Source: Steinernema hermaphroditum (taxonomy: Eukaryota; Nematoda; Chromadorea; Rhabditida; Steinernematidae). Taken from it: a stretch of 64,000 nucleotides of DNA. The translations under genes and the position numbers were made by a program. Below the pieces are notes generated by a model. That model ran no database searches. It saw only the letters and a list, made by a program, of their open reading frames with translations, and was not told the DNA's origin. The stretch lies in the NCBI GenBank assembly GCA_030435675.1, contig CM059623.1:10566012-10630011 (forward strand). The letters run 5' to 3'. The stretch's first letter is position 1. Each line of letters begins with the position of its first letter. Below are positions 47,946 through 61,316 of this stretch, piece by piece.

Positions 47946-49380
47946 TATAGTAACCCCTGGCATGTAGTAATGCTATAGAGAATTTAGATTGATGAAAAAT
48001 GAATTCGCGTGCCGTTGTGGCGTGTTGATTTTTACATTTATTAGCTATCTCGGTTCACGTCGAACCTGGTGTTCGTAAAAACCATTTGGCAACCTTCATT
48101 TCAACGACTTTTTAACTTCCCATCTTCTGCACAGGCGTGTTGGTATATGGGCTGCACCTAATGGTAAATTTATCCTTACAAAAAATGATCTTGAAAAGCA
48201 ATCCTCTTTGAACCTCAAAAACGAAAATCTGGATCCCAAGATGTATATAAAGTCGAATTATTGTACCATAAACAACGACATTATAAAATAGTAATACCTG
48301 CTAAGGTCTTAAAAGGAAGTGAAAAGTCGCAGGTTCCACCTCAAACAGATGTTATCGCAAGCTGAATTAATGAATCAGAGTCTACTTTGGCAGGTGATTT
48401 TGGTGTACAGCATTAGTTGCCGAAATAGCGCACGATAGCTATAGGAGGAACACATAAAATCAATGTTAGCAGCAATAAGATATTCTTCCGAAAGAGTTCC
48501 AATTTTAGATTTATCACGTCACGAGTTGCACTATGTGAAAAGGTGACGTATCAAAGGACTCAGCATGGCTAGACGAACTCACTGAACGCCTCCAATACCC
48601 ACAGTTGTATTAGAACAAATAAGCCGGAGTTCGTCGTTTGCGTGTCAAATTCCAATTATTTTCGTTTAGTGATGCGGCGAATGTACAATCGGAATTTTTC
48701 TCACAATTCGTGCGGTTTGATCGCCGACTTTTGCCTTATGGAAGCGTGTATAGTTTTCTTTACCCGCAACGGAATATGTGAACGTCCAGCGATCACGCTC
48801 CCAACATTTTCATATTCCGGAAATTTGTAAAAAGACGAACAAAGTGTTTACTTACGCCGTGAAGATCACTCTGAGATGACTCTGAAGCGCCACCCGAGTA
48901 TTAACGTGTTAGTGTAGTGCCGTTGAATGGAAATGGTATCGTAAAAGACATAAAAACAGTATTATAAAAGGCAGGGTGCGCCAGGCAGGATGACTCACTG
49001 TGGTCTCGTTCAAATACGATAAATTTATGCGCGAAATGAAGCTACACTGATAGTGAATAAGAAAATAAAAAAAACAGTTTTGTCGGAAGATACCGATTTC
49101 GATGCGATGCATGCCTAAACATACATCCGACTCGAACCCCCGTATTGTGTTATTTGAATGCTAGATCTTTTGCATGTTAAAGATACGCGGAGGGATGTTA
49201 ACAAGCTGTTCGTGGTGATTATCGGTGCCCTTTATTAGATAGATTATTTCCTACCAGGTGCCCCGCGAATAACTTCTCATTCAATAATGGAATTCGACTT
49301 TTCGTAATACTCGAAATACATAATTACTGTACACGACTTACACGACTTACGCATTTCGCCTTGCACGACACCGAAAATAG
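47946..49380. other. intergenic, no gene seen
   Basis: No exon-like sequence or receptor relic found on either strand. Confidence 0.45.
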
Positions 49381-49539
49381 ACAAACAGAGGATGTCTGGC
49401 AGACGGCTTCATCCCTGGCATGGCGTTCATGTCGAACCGGTGGGTGGCGGAGCGCTTTATGGGGCTTCTGGGAATCGGCAAATCTTCGGATTCAGGAGCG
49501 AATCATCGTTTGAGGCACATTGGACGCTTCTGAGCTCGA

Positions 49540-49805
49540 ATCTGATGGTCCGTGGTCCGGGAGTTGCGTCTTCGATGGTGGTGGCGTCCTCAGAGCGTCG
49601 GCGACCTTCGGGATGACTTCTCACGTGGCCGGATTCTTGACGTCGGACATCTTGTTGTCAGCGGTGGTGGGACTACGGCTTCCGAGTGTCCCAATTCCCT
49701 CTGGAAGCCGGAACAGTCACAACTGCCACGGGGTTTGCCATCTGACCGACCAGACACTCAGAGAGCGACCGGAGGGACCGACCGCTCGCCACCGCGACAC
49801 GAGTG
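49540..49805 (+). repeat. interspersed repeat, copy 4 (both parts)
   Basis: The fullest copy. It begins GCGTCTTCGATGG, then has GTCCTCAGAGCGTCGGCGAC, GACGTCGGACATCTTGTTGT, GGTGGGACTACGGCTTCCG and CTCAGAGAGCGACCGGAGG. It joins the left part seen at 43989 and 54555 to the right part seen at 15301, 27655 and 63416, so those are pieces of one longer element. GC-rich flanks back to 49390 may belong to it. Confidence 0.8.
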
Positions 49806-50528
49806 AGAGTCCCATAATTACTGTATAATTATATAATTACTGCGATATGTAAGTGTTCCAAAACATACTAAATGCTCAATAATCCGAATCAGAAGTCCTA
49901 TTTTCCAACGATAAGATGGGGCCTAACTCGGTACGTCGGCGTAAAACCTCCGGCTGAGCTTTGGATCCTTTGGTTTCTCGTGTGAAGTTGTACAAATAGG
50001 CGCTAATTTAGAATGAAGAGCAAAGCACTCATTACAAATTACATACAATTATGACTCTTCAAAACACAAAAGGTTCCAAGTATATGACGAGATTGTTGAT
50101 CTAGTTGATCTGGCTTGGATTAATCTTTGCTCAAAGTCTCCATTTCAGGATACTCTCTTTTCTATAGCGTGTCCGTTTTCTGCGAAAAATCGGCCACTCA
50201 CGCGCGGTTGTCACGCTTCACAGAAATCATTTTTCCTCTGAGCATTTCATGGTTGTCAGCATTTACATTAAGAGCCGTAGGTAGGTCTTCTTTATGCAAC
50301 TTATGTTTCTTAGATAAATGGTCACTGTTTATAGCACTTACTTTTAGTCAGCACAGTCAAGTTATAAAAAAGATCATGGGCTAATTATGCATTAAACAGT
50401 AGCATTCCACGGTACACAAAGAAACAACGGTTAGTCTTCAGCTGGCATGAAGTCTTCATTCATATGGAAATAAACACCAACGACATTGTTCGGTGGAATC
50501 TTCTGTCATGACTTTATAAGGATATGAT

Positions 50529-51443
50529 TTAGCTGGTGGAGACTTCGATTCTCGACTTTACCAACTTCTTCCAAAACAGGATACTGCAACAGGCGACATA
50601 AACAACGGATAGTGTTACTGAAAAAGGTCCGATGGTGTTTCGAATGCTGGTAACAAAGACGATATCTAGTGCAGCGCTAATAGCCGATGGTCCAACCCAT
50701 AGAATGCCGGCGAGAACGATCTGGTACGCAACGGTGGTGTTTGCCTGTAAAGGAGAAATCGAGAGTCATTGGTTCTGACTTACCAGTCTCATCGATTTGT
50801 TACGTCCCATTATGGACTTATTAAAAGATCTCAATTTTACGAGAAATGCAACTGACATTCCGATGTTCAAAACTGTCAGAATCAAGCCAGCTAGGAAGAT
50901 GAAACGAGCGACAGATCGGTGGACGAAGTCGGAAACCATCAAGGGGTGAGCCCCAGTTTCCTTTCTTTCTATGATCGACCCTACAGCGATGAATAGAAAT
51001 AGAAGGACAGTCAGAAACGAAGCACAGAAAACAAGCCTGTTTTTGACCGTCATATAAAACATTGGATAGCTGATTGCTATATATCGATCCAAAGACAAAA
51101 AGAAGTCGGACAAGGTGGTAGCCGTCAGAACTGCGCCATACATCAGGGCGCTCCAATATATAAGGTTAGTTTTGTCGCTATCTGAATTGTGTCACTTTAT
51201 GCACATCATCTCATGACAGTGAATACCTCCGAAGAAGGCCATTACGCATCCGGAGTAAACCAGTATGCTCACAGCGAAAAGGAAGCTAAAGGAGACATGC
51301 AGCAGAATCATCCGGAGATGATTGTTCCCATTGGCGCCATTTAGTCGTGAGTAGAGAATCAGAGGATTCAATAGGGCAATTATGACGGCACAAAGAAATT
51401 GCGGTCCAAAGTTGAGGTAGATTGCCAACGGAGATAGAGTCAT
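50529..51443 (-). CDS. serpentine chemoreceptor-type GPCR, copy I
   Basis: Three exons on the - strand, 51443-51227, 51181-50784 and 50744-50529, with introns of 45 and 39 bases; 276 aa. Seen: NPLILYSRL after TM1; YSGCVMAFFG, then IYWSALMYGAVL into TM3; SLDRYIAISYPMFY at the TM3 end; TVLNIGMSVAFLVKLRSFNK in TM5; ANTTVAYQIVLAG opening TM6; GPFSVTLSVVYVACCSILFW through TM7; and a short tail. It is very like the gene at 52.4 kb: the first exon has the same length (217 bases), and MTLSPLAIYLNFG matches MALSPLVIYLNFG. A tandem duplicate on the same strand. Inferred chemosensory receptor; ligand unknown. Confidence 0.85.
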
Positions 51444-52415
51444 CGTTTGTTGAATATTGGATATAGAAGGGCGACAGAAATATTCTACCTACATATTCTT
51501 CGTTGGTCTGCACTTAATACATTTGTCGTTAAACAGCCAAAAAAAAGTATAAAGTGCACTCTTGCAGCTTAAAGATCTAGCCTTTGGGCAACTACGACAA
51601 GGATATCAGATCTATAGATAGATTCTCAAATCGATGAACAGTTCGTGTTGCATGTGCAATTGTGCAACTTTGTACCACCAAAATACTTGTCTTATTCGAA
51701 AAGCATCGAACGGCAAATCGTCAAATCTTCAATAACCCCATGTGTCGGGATCATCGTTTCTTCAGCCACCGAAAGATTATCCACAGTTCGACTTTTCCAC
51801 AGTGGAATAGTTTCTTCAAGTATTCAAAGTCCGACAACAAAGATAGGGCGCTTGATAGGGCAAGAATTAGGCTACTGACTGAGTGCAGCATTCCAAAATT
51901 GTACTCACTTTTTGAGCTTCGGTTTTGAGTACACGTGAAAGTAAAAGTTTCGAGTTTCGCATAGATTTTCGCAGAGACATGACGCCGACTGGGAACGTGC
52001 AACGAAACGTAAACCAGAAACGATTTACTTGTTCTTTGTTCGGGCCTGCTAGGTTCAAAATTAACTAAAATTTTTCGAGACTCGACGAAACTTCAAGTGA
52101 GTCCCGTCACTGGGGATGTGAATCGTCCCCCAAGCGATTTGCAGTTCTCAGAAACGGAACGGTTTAAACAACTTCATGTTTTAGTTTATGTTTATGTTAT
52201 CGGAATCAGTATACGTATACGAGTATTAGTCAGTGGCAATAGTACACACTTCAGAAGTACATTAAAAGTATCTATGTATTTGTTAAAACAGCTGCCAAAT
52301 AGTGCCAAACCCTGCTTTTTTTGATCGGCCTTTGACAAGCTTTCTGGGTTCTCAATTTTCATCCGAAAGAAGAAAGCTCTCGTGCTTTCTATGACAACGG
52401 TGAATGCAGAATTCA

Positions 52416-52421
52416 TTTATT
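52416..52421 (-). promoter_or_regulatory. polyadenylation signal of copy J
   Basis: TTTATT on the + strand, read as AATAAA on the - strand, about 19 bases after the stop of the receptor at 52440. Confidence 0.6.
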
Positions 52422-52439
52422 TGGACTGCCAGTTTAGCA

Positions 52440-53365
52440 TCACATAGAGTCGCTAGGTTCAGTCTTCGATGGAATTAACTTCTTCCAATAGAGCACACTG
52501 CAGCAGGCCATGTAAACAACGACCAAAGTGATCGTCAGGGGTCCCATGGTTTTGCGCGGATAGATGTCGAAGAGCATTTCCATCAGCGTTCGACCAACGG
52601 ATGGAATGACCCAAAAGATTCCAGCCAGAGTTATCTGATAGGCAACTGTTGTATTCGCCTGGAAATTCGATATCACGTGGGACCTCTTCGAATGCCAGCC
52701 TACCAGTTTTATCGATTTCCTGATGCCAATTAGAGAATTGTTGAACTTCCGTAATTGGATAAGAAACGCCGCAGATATGATAATATTCAGAACCATCAGC
52801 ACAACGCTAGTCGTGAGTATGAAGCTGATGGCGCGACGATCCACAAAATCCGTCAGCATTAACGGCTGAGCTACGGTATCTACCCTATGCATGGCTGATA
52901 TGGGCGCTATTGATATGCAGAATGCACAACTGAAGAACGATGAGTAAAGAACTAGTTTGGTCTTCAGGGACATCAGATACTTGACAGGGTACCTGATGGC
53001 CAAGTATCGGTCAAGTGAAAGGAATAAGTCGGATAGAGCTGTTGTCGTTAGGATCGATCCGTACACTAAGGCTGTCCAGAAGATCAGGTCACGTTTGGTG
53101 TCATCTAGACGGTAAGGTCAACCTAGTAATTGACTGGCCACCACCTACCTCTGAAGTACGCCAAAACCGATCCCGTATAAATAAAAGTGCACATCGCAAA
53201 AACGAAATGAAACCCAATGTGGATGAAAATCATGGTTAGCTGGCTGTTTCCCTTCGTGTGACTCAGACGAGAAAAGAGAATAAGTGGATTTAGGATGGCG
53301 ATGATTAGGGAGCACAAGAACTGAACTCCAAAGTTCAAATAGATCACTAGAGGTGAGAGTGCCAT
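52440..53365 (-). CDS. serpentine chemoreceptor-type GPCR, copy J
   Basis: Three exons on the - strand, 53365-53149, 53104-52704 and 52658-52440, with introns of 44 and 45 bases; 278 aa. GTTCTTCAG ends one base before the ATG, which fixes the start although the frame stays open upstream. Seen: NPLILFSRL after TM1; DLIFWTALVYGSIL into TM3; SLDRYLAIRYPVKY at the TM3 end; NIIISAAFLIQLRKFNNS in TM5; ANTTVAYQITLAG opening TM6; GPLTITLVVVYMACCSVLYW through TM7. The second intron (52703-52659) is 45 bases, in frame and stopless, so retention would add 15 residues to the loop before TM6. Closest relative: copy I. Confidence 0.85.
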
Positions 53366-54060
53366 TCTGAAGAACAGAAAAAAACAGGGTACTTTGAGAT
53401 ATGTCAGTACATAGTGTCGGATATTGTTGTAAGGCAAGGCGTTATTAATACAATTCCAAGCCACCTGTAACGGAAAGAGAGTTCGAGATTGCCATAAAAA
53501 CAAGCGCAAGTCATCATAGACGCCAACGGGCGATTATACAAATTAGCCAATTGACTAGAATCAACACGAAGGACGTAGACAATGCACTAATGAGGAAGAG
53601 TCAGGATATATCTCTGAGAGCAAAGATGTCATAGGGCACATCATGACGGAGGGATCCGAGAAGATCAACGAACATTTCTTGTTATGCCTGCGTTTTGGAG
53701 GCTAACAGCTCTAACCTTTCTTTGGTTATCTTCACATATAATTCGTGTAATGTTCTGAAGCGAGTTAGCCGATGCAGAAACGCGACGAAAACATTTCTGA
53801 AAGGGCAAGGCGTTCAAGTCAAACGCAACATCTTGAACTGCGCTCTTCAACTGCAGTTCTCGAAGACTATTGTGCAAATTTTTAAAAATCATGGTCCACG
53901 AAGGAAAGTAGAAAACAAAGACGTTTTTTGTTTTAATAGAGGCGTTTTAGATGCTTATATAAAGTGTTCTGAAATAGAGTGTTTCGATGGGAAAATCCGG
54001 CGGACTTTCAAAATATTTGTTCGTTTGTTTTTGGGTGTTAAATGTCCATTTCTTACAATT
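53366..54060. other. intergenic, no gene supported
   Basis: A 123-codon + frame at 53695-54066 has no ATG start, no family resemblance and lies in AT-rich sequence, so I do not call it. Confidence 0.4.
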
Positions 54061-54064
54061 TTCT

Positions 54065-54180
54065 AAGATGAATGGCGCGTCGGTGGGGACGGAACCGATC
54101 TTCGGTTCAGACTAGCGGCGCAGACTTCGGAGTTCCAACGAAACTTCGGCTTGACTTGCCGGCGACAGATGCCTCGCAAG
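54065..54180 (+). repeat. interspersed repeat, left module, second copy
   Basis: Shares GCAGACTTCGGAGTT and CTTCGGCTTGACTTGCCGGCG-like sequence with 42010-42120, in the same orientation. Confidence 0.6.
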
Positions 54181-54554
54181 ATCATGAGAAGCCTCCGAGG
54201 ACAGCGGTTGAAAAACTTTGAACAGCGGATGTGAAAGAATTCTCTTTCAACTCTCTTTCCCGTTGAAGGAAACCGAGCCTTATCCAACACGATGTGTGTT
54301 CACTGAGACATCGATTACCCAAAAAGTCGACCCAAAAACTCTACAACTCTAAGACACGTAAGACTAAACTAAAAATAAGAACAAAGACGATGGATTCAGG
54401 AGAGGAAATGACGCAGACGCTGCCGTGAGTGCATCTTATAAATTATTCGGTGTTCCAGGAATTACTGTGATGAAAAAAAATCTGCAAAGCAATTCTTCCA
54501 GGAATGAACGTTTCACTATAAAACATCAAACTTCAAATAAGCGTTGGCATAGTA

Positions 54555-54675
54555 TTACACCCGGAAGCCGTAGTTCCACCACCACTGACAACAAGGTGTC
54601 CGACGCCAGGACCCAGCTGCGTGAGGAGTCACTCTGAAGGTTGCCGACGCTCTGAGGACCGGCGAAGACGCATAG
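54555..54675 (-). repeat. interspersed repeat, copy 5 (reverse orientation)
   Basis: On the - strand: GCGTCTTCGCCGG, GTCCTCAGAGCGTCGGCAAC, GGCGTCGGACACCTTGTTGT, GGTGGTGGAACTACGGCTTC, in the order of copy 4. Confidence 0.8.
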
Positions 54676-55056
54676 TATTTAATCCTTGTGCTGTGAGCTA
54701 ACAACTTTACCCTCACAGTTGATTAGTAAAATCATTTTTATCCTCTAGTAAAGTGAACACTCATTCATTTACTCTCCTTAAGGTTCAATCTAAGAAGAAT
54801 CCGAAGTTCAATAAATCGAGTTTATTATCCATGGTACCAAGCTCTGTGTGCACGCTGTCAAGAGGCCCCATTAGTGAAGAATGTACTAGAACGCCTTCGC
54901 TCGCATCGCCAACATCATCAATCTCCACACTTCATTTACGACTTTAATAAATATCAAATTTTACAAAGAAACAGTGAATATCGAGTAACCTGCGCGAACA
55001 TAAACCCTACCAGAAACACTACTGAACACAGTCGCGCTTAGATCATGAGCAGCTTC

Positions 55057-56518
<1,462 letters not shown>

Positions 56519-56526
56519 GTTGGGAT

Positions 56527-57981
56527 CTGCAAAGGAGGGGAATGACGGGTTTTCCGATGGAAAGCGGTGGCCGGAACGCGAACGATAAGCGGCGGAATCG
56601 ACCTTCGGCGAGTGCCGCCGCCGATTGATCGAACGATTCGGCAACAGCGGCGGAGCGAAAAGACGCACAAACAACGCCGCGGAGGGCGGTGCAGAGAGCG
56701 GGCGCCGCGTGTCGGAGGACGAAAATACGTGCAGATCGACTGGATGCGGCGATGGTCTTTGGTCGCTTTTTGGAGGCGCGATGCGTCGAAGAGTGGCGTG
56801 AGTTCGAAGAGAGGAAGGGAACTGCGAACTCGATTAGCATCGATTCTGAAAAGGGATCCCGAAACGCGATCGGAGGCACTTGGTCGGTGATTTTGGAGTG
56901 GCAAGGGTCGAAGTACACGCCGAGAGTCAGCAGTGTGCTTCACAAAAGCTGCGATTCTTCTGGCAGTTCTATTCTATGCCACACAATATGCACAATAAAT
57001 GCATCACATGTCCATGCCAAGCTATGCGTGTATCCTCACACATTTGAAACGAACGCGTGCCGAAGATGGACAGCATAGAGATCAGGGCGATCCTTTGCTA
57101 ATTCACCCTCTGGGCTGAAATGATCGATTGAGTGTAGTGATCCAGCAAGAAGAAAAAGAACAATGCTCAGAGATCATGTTGCCTATCAACGGAGAAATGC
57201 ACTTTTCTTAATCAAGCACGTCTGTATGAAGTTTCATAAACATTGCAGTTAGGCAGATGTAGTTTTCTGGGAGACTTCGATGCGTTTTCATCGAAAAGTG
57301 GCGGTGGAAAAGTTCACAAAAAGATGGCCCTATTGAAAAATCATTTTTATAAGCTAAACATGCTAATGTAAAATCAATGTTAATCGACACAGGTCCTATA
57401 ATGAAACAGCGAACTTTGACTCCTTTCGTCATAAAACAGCGAGATCATTACGGCTCCGATAACGCGGAGTAATCGATTAAGTGGGGAGAGCCAATCAGAT
57501 CATTCACCACGTGACATCGCCGCGTGAGGGGCTCTTCCCATCCTTTGGCAACCGACATGGGCATTTAGAAGATCTCGTCCAACCGAACATAAGAAATGAC
57601 CCGTTGGACGAGATCGTTAGGCTCAGAAAAACCTGCTTTCGCTTCCCTTCGTCAAAAGTGGACGGAAAAGGGCACAGGCACAAGCCACACGGCGGCCACA
57701 CAATCTCTGTCTTCTCGGGACTTTCTCAACGATCTCAGTAATCCTAATCTGCCAAAGTCGCCCATGTACTTTCAGTTAAATGTAGGCGAAATCAGATCAC
57801 CGAATGCGAACCTCCCCAATCGTAGAAACCATTTGTTGAGACCTGTCACACTCATATCCCCGATCCAGAACAGATGAATACAAACAAGCCACCGATCACC
57901 TGAATAACGACGCGAAATTTAATGGATTTTAAAACAATAACAAATGGGCCAACAAATTTAACGGTGACCCGCTCCAGCGCT
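56527..57981. other. GC-rich mdh-1 upstream region, then intergenic
   Basis: Bases 56527-56930 are GC-rich and open in several frames on both strands. I take them as promoter, 5-prime UTR or outron of the malate dehydrogenase rather than coding. From about 57,000 to 57,981 the sequence is ordinary; no gene seen. Confidence 0.45.
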
Positions 57982-60138
57982 CTACTCAAACGGCCATTGT
58001 CCGCTCAATTGCCTCCACTGCTCGCTCATGATGTGGTTCTTCAGTGCCAGTTCGGCGCTCTCTCCGTGCAGATCGTGAATCATTCGTTGTAGTCGCTGCA
58101 TATTCGCCTAAACAGAAAGGGGTCACTACTAGAAGAGCAACTTCTACAAACTCACCAGTTCTTTCCGAATCACGTGGAGGAGGCGTAGCTCCACTTGCTC
58201 AGTGTGTGACAACGACGGGCTCTGACGGATGAAGTGCTGGCCGTGTTCAGGATCTAGTGGATAAAGCAACGACGGCATCTCTGGATCCAACGGCATAGGA
58301 GTCAGCACGGGCGGCCGCTCCATGGAAGAAGAGCGCGTGGAATCGGAGTCCACGTAGTATCCGTTCGAGGTCTTCTGTTTCCGCGATCCACTGGCGTCCA
58401 TGCGGGCGACCGACTTGACCAGGCGAAGCGCTCGGGTCGGCGACCGCACTCCTGCTAACTCGCTTGTGGGAGTCTTCGCCTTCCGATGTGAACGTGGAGC
58501 GGGCTTTACTTCTGGAAGTTCATGGACGGGCCGAACGGCGGCCTTTGATTCCGGGTGATCGCCAATGGGGGTCTTCGCCTTGCGGGGAGTCCGTAGGGGA
58601 GTATTCGAGGTGCGCGCCGATTGAGAGAGCTGGATTCTGCTGTTCGACGGCATCGGCGGAACGCCAGTGTTGCAGAGGCGGAGAGGAGCCGACTTCTTGC
58701 GTCCCAAGTTCGCCAACCTGGGGGCCATACTGTGCGCCCTGGGAACCGGTTCGCGTATTGCTGTGGACGGGGTTCTCTTCCGCGACTTCGGCGTCTTGGA
58801 TTCTGCCGGCGGAGGCTCGGACCTCCTGTCCCCGGCACCGCTGAGCAGCACGTTCTGTTTCTGATGGTAGTACATCTCCAGCTGCAATTGCCCTATGTCA
58901 TTCCAGTGCCTTCGAGTATCAGCCTACCTTCGACCTGTTTACAACGTGCAAGAAGTAGGGCACGTAGTTGCTCGTCCACGATCCCGCGTTGGTGCAAGGC
59001 TCCAAAACGCTGACGTCCAGGATCGCCGATATATCTAAATCGGACAGTTGAGGCATTTCCGTGAATTGCTGGGCTCTCACCATTCAAGTGACGCTCTGTA
59101 ACGGAAGAGCGATTCGTGCGCGCATAGGACTTCGTTGTGATGATCATGGTGCCGTCCTTGAGTTCGCTGAGGAGTTCCCGCTTGATTGTGTCCTCCAGCT
59201 GCGGACTGAACATGATATTGTTGAGTAGCAGGATCGTGGCTTCTTCGGTGATGACGTGGCGGTACTTCGGGTCCAGGAAGTCCCCGTGTTCCAGGTGGAA
59301 GGGACGCGGGTTTTTGCCGAAGAACCTCATGAACCTGAAGTCGGTTAGTGGGTACTGTATGCGAAAAGCAGCGCACCTTTTGAACTCCGTCTCCAGCTGC
59401 ACGGCGTACTTGAACGGCAAGTCCGCGATTTCTATTCCGATGGACCTTCGCGCGGCCGAGGCTCCTGCCATGTGGATCACGAGCTGCCCTATGCCGCTGC
59501 CGAGGTCGACAAAGACGTCCTTCTTGCTCGGCTTCACCTGATCGATGATCTTCTGCATTCGGTCGTAGCTCGTTTCGCCGTAGGTTTCGCTCGAAAAGGC
59601 GCCGTAGTGCTTGTTGAGAGATCGCGGGTCGGTGATCGACCTATTGTACGCCAGCGTCCAGATCCTGAAACGGAGAGGTCAAACATGCACGAAACGGTAG
59701 CGCACCTCTTGAAGAGCGGACCTTCGATCGGCTGGTCGGCGCGGTGGGACAGCGTCGTCGTACCCTTCCACAGCTTGGCCACCGTCTTCGCCGCCTTGTT
59801 GAAGGTTGTCATGGCGTCTCTCAGGAAGGTTATACTGCAACACATAACAGTCATTTCTGATCGGAAATTCGTTCCCTACCTCGTCACTTTATGGAGCTCT
59901 GGATATTCTCTGTCCACGACGGCCCTTACTTCCGGGAAGAATTCGAACGCTACCCTGAAAAGTAGCCACTAGAGCCAACCAAGAGAAACGGCGCCTACAG
60001 CATGGTTTCGATCACTTCCATTCGGACATGCTCGTCATTCGTGCCGTCGAGGGTGAACTCTATGGACCCCCGTGAGTTCATCGGGCTGCCCAGAGTGAGG
60101 ATGACTGGATCAGTCCTCCCAAACGTCACTTCTCGCAT
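57982..60138 (-). CDS. DOT1-type histone H3K79 methyltransferase
   Basis: Eight exons on the - strand: 60138-59999, 59954-59880, 59834-59706, 59664-59377, 59334-59081, 59034-58928, 58881-58156 and 58107-57982, with introns of 41-48 bases; 614 aa. Acts in the nucleus, adding methyl groups from SAM to Lys79 of histone H3. Seen: YGETSYD at 143-149; SAM-binding DLGSGIGQ at 168-175; GIEIADLPFKYA at 191-202; HGDFLDP at 227-233; LLNN at 247-250 (the conserved NN of DOT1 near the active site); and HLNDISAI near 293, leading to the SWT-like strand. The first 71 residues have no domain I know. The 332-614 tail is basic and carries RKAKTP twice and TPKSRKRTP, then a helical end. Nematodes have several DOT1 paralogs; I cannot say which this is. 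CGTTTCAG ends 7 bases before the ATG. Confidence 0.92.
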
Positions 60139-60872
60139 CGTCGCGCTGAAACGATAAGCACTAGACCTAGGACCGCGAAACCCCTCGTGGTGAAACTACA
60201 AAACGCGCCACGAGGAGAGATATCTCCAAGAGGTCTCTAGACGCAACATAGTGCTGAAACGGTCTGCTTTTTAGAAAGTAGAGTGGTAGACTGTAGGCGT
60301 GATCGTAGTGAGACCTAGACTTCAGACAAAATCATCGAACATTCGGCACATTTGCATCTGCAAAATCGGTCAGGGTGGCAGATCCTGGCGCGATTACTTG
60401 TAAACAGTAGCTGCAGCTCTCTATATCTGCCTATATCTGCCATCGGACCGCGCCAGATCTCTCCTTCCTTTAGTGATATTTCATTGTTCTTCGAGCGTTT
60501 TAGGTTCGCGGCGAAGTTTTGCATCCCTCCGTCCATTCGTTTTCCACGAGGTTTAAGCATTCATTCAGCTAATGTCGAATCGTTGACGTCGTTCTGGTGA
60601 ACCAATAGCCGAGTATCTAACTGGCAAACGGGAGAAGGGTTTTTGAGAGGATGTGCTGCCTACGCACCACTCTGTGTTTTCCACGTGTATGTGAAAAGCG
60701 GTAAAAACCAATTTGTGTGAATAGTTTTGGGGACTGGGGTAAGCGCCGTGCATTTAGATCAATGGGATTGAGGAGTTTTGTTGATATGGTTGTGTTTCGT
60801 TTGTTTTCGTTCGTGTCCTCTCATATTTCCATCATATCGATGCTCTGTGTATTTCAGAGAACTTGAATTGAA
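60139..60872. promoter_or_regulatory. shared upstream region of the DOT1-type and PHD genes
   Basis: 734 bases between two divergent start codons. The right end has TATTTCAG at 60850-60857, a trans-splice-like acceptor for the PHD gene; the left end has TTTCAG (- strand) for the methyltransferase. No TATA box stands out. CTATATCTGC occurs twice in tandem near 60421-60440. Confidence 0.4.
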
Positions 60873-61316
60873 ATGACGGCTGCAGAAGAGGAAGAAAAGA
60901 TTTATTGTATCTGCCGTCGCCCTCATGGCGATCGGGATATGGTCGAGTGTGATTGGTGTGAGGAGTGGTACCACTGGGATTGCATCGGATTCACGAAAGA
61001 GCAATTTGTTGGTGATTTCCGTTGCTGGAAGTGTCTCAGTGAGGAAAAGGAAGAGGAGATCGTCACCACTCCTGTCGTAGAAAAACCTGTCAAGAAGTCG
61101 AAGAAGAAGACATCTAAGGAGAAGTCCTCACGCAGTAGTACTAGCGCCAAACTCTACTGCATTTGTCGCCAACCCTACGCTGCAACTAAGGACTACATGG
61201 TGCGCTGCGACGACTGTAAAGAATGGTATCACTGGGACTGCATCGGATTCAACAAACAGCAAGCTTCTAAACCGTTCAGCTGTCCGCCATGCCTCAATGT
61301 GAAGAGGAAAGACTGA
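60873..61316 (+). CDS. double PHD-finger protein
   Basis: Single exon, 147 aa. Two complete C4HC3 zinc fingers: the first uses C12, C14, C26, C29, H34, C37, C51 and C54; the second C96, C98, C112, C115, H120, C123, C137 and C140. Both have YCICR at the start and EWYHWDCIGF in the core, so they arose by internal duplication. Each has the aromatic residues (Tyr before the first Cys, Trp before YH) that line a methyl-lysine pocket, as in BPTF/CFP1-type fingers that read H3K4me3; that binding is inferred. A Lys-rich linker at 71-93 could be a nuclear signal. TATTTCAG ends 15 bases before the ATG. There is no catalytic domain: it is probably an adaptor or reader. It is divergent from the DOT1-type gene. 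Confidence 0.92.
   Translation: MTAAEEEEKIYCICRRPHGDRDMVECDWCEEWYHWDCIGFTKEQFVGDFRCWKCLSEEKEEEIVTTPVVEKPVKKSKKKTSKEKSSRSSTSAKLYCICRQPYAATKDYMVRCDDCKEWYHWDCIGFNKQQASKPFSCPPCLNVKRKD

Noticed and set aside
49392..49806. Three overlapping + frames of 74-102 codons
   Set aside because: They lie within the interspersed repeat; other copies do not keep any of the frames intact.
53695..54066. 123-codon + strand frame
   Set aside because: Opens with TTG, no recognisable domain, AT-rich third positions without bias.
54753..54947. + strand frame ending next to AATAAA, with a possible first exon MDSGEEMTQTLP at 54390
   Set aside because: Several frames are open here, the stop overlaps the AATAAA leaving almost no UTR, and no join gives a protein I can recognise; it lies beside a repeat copy.
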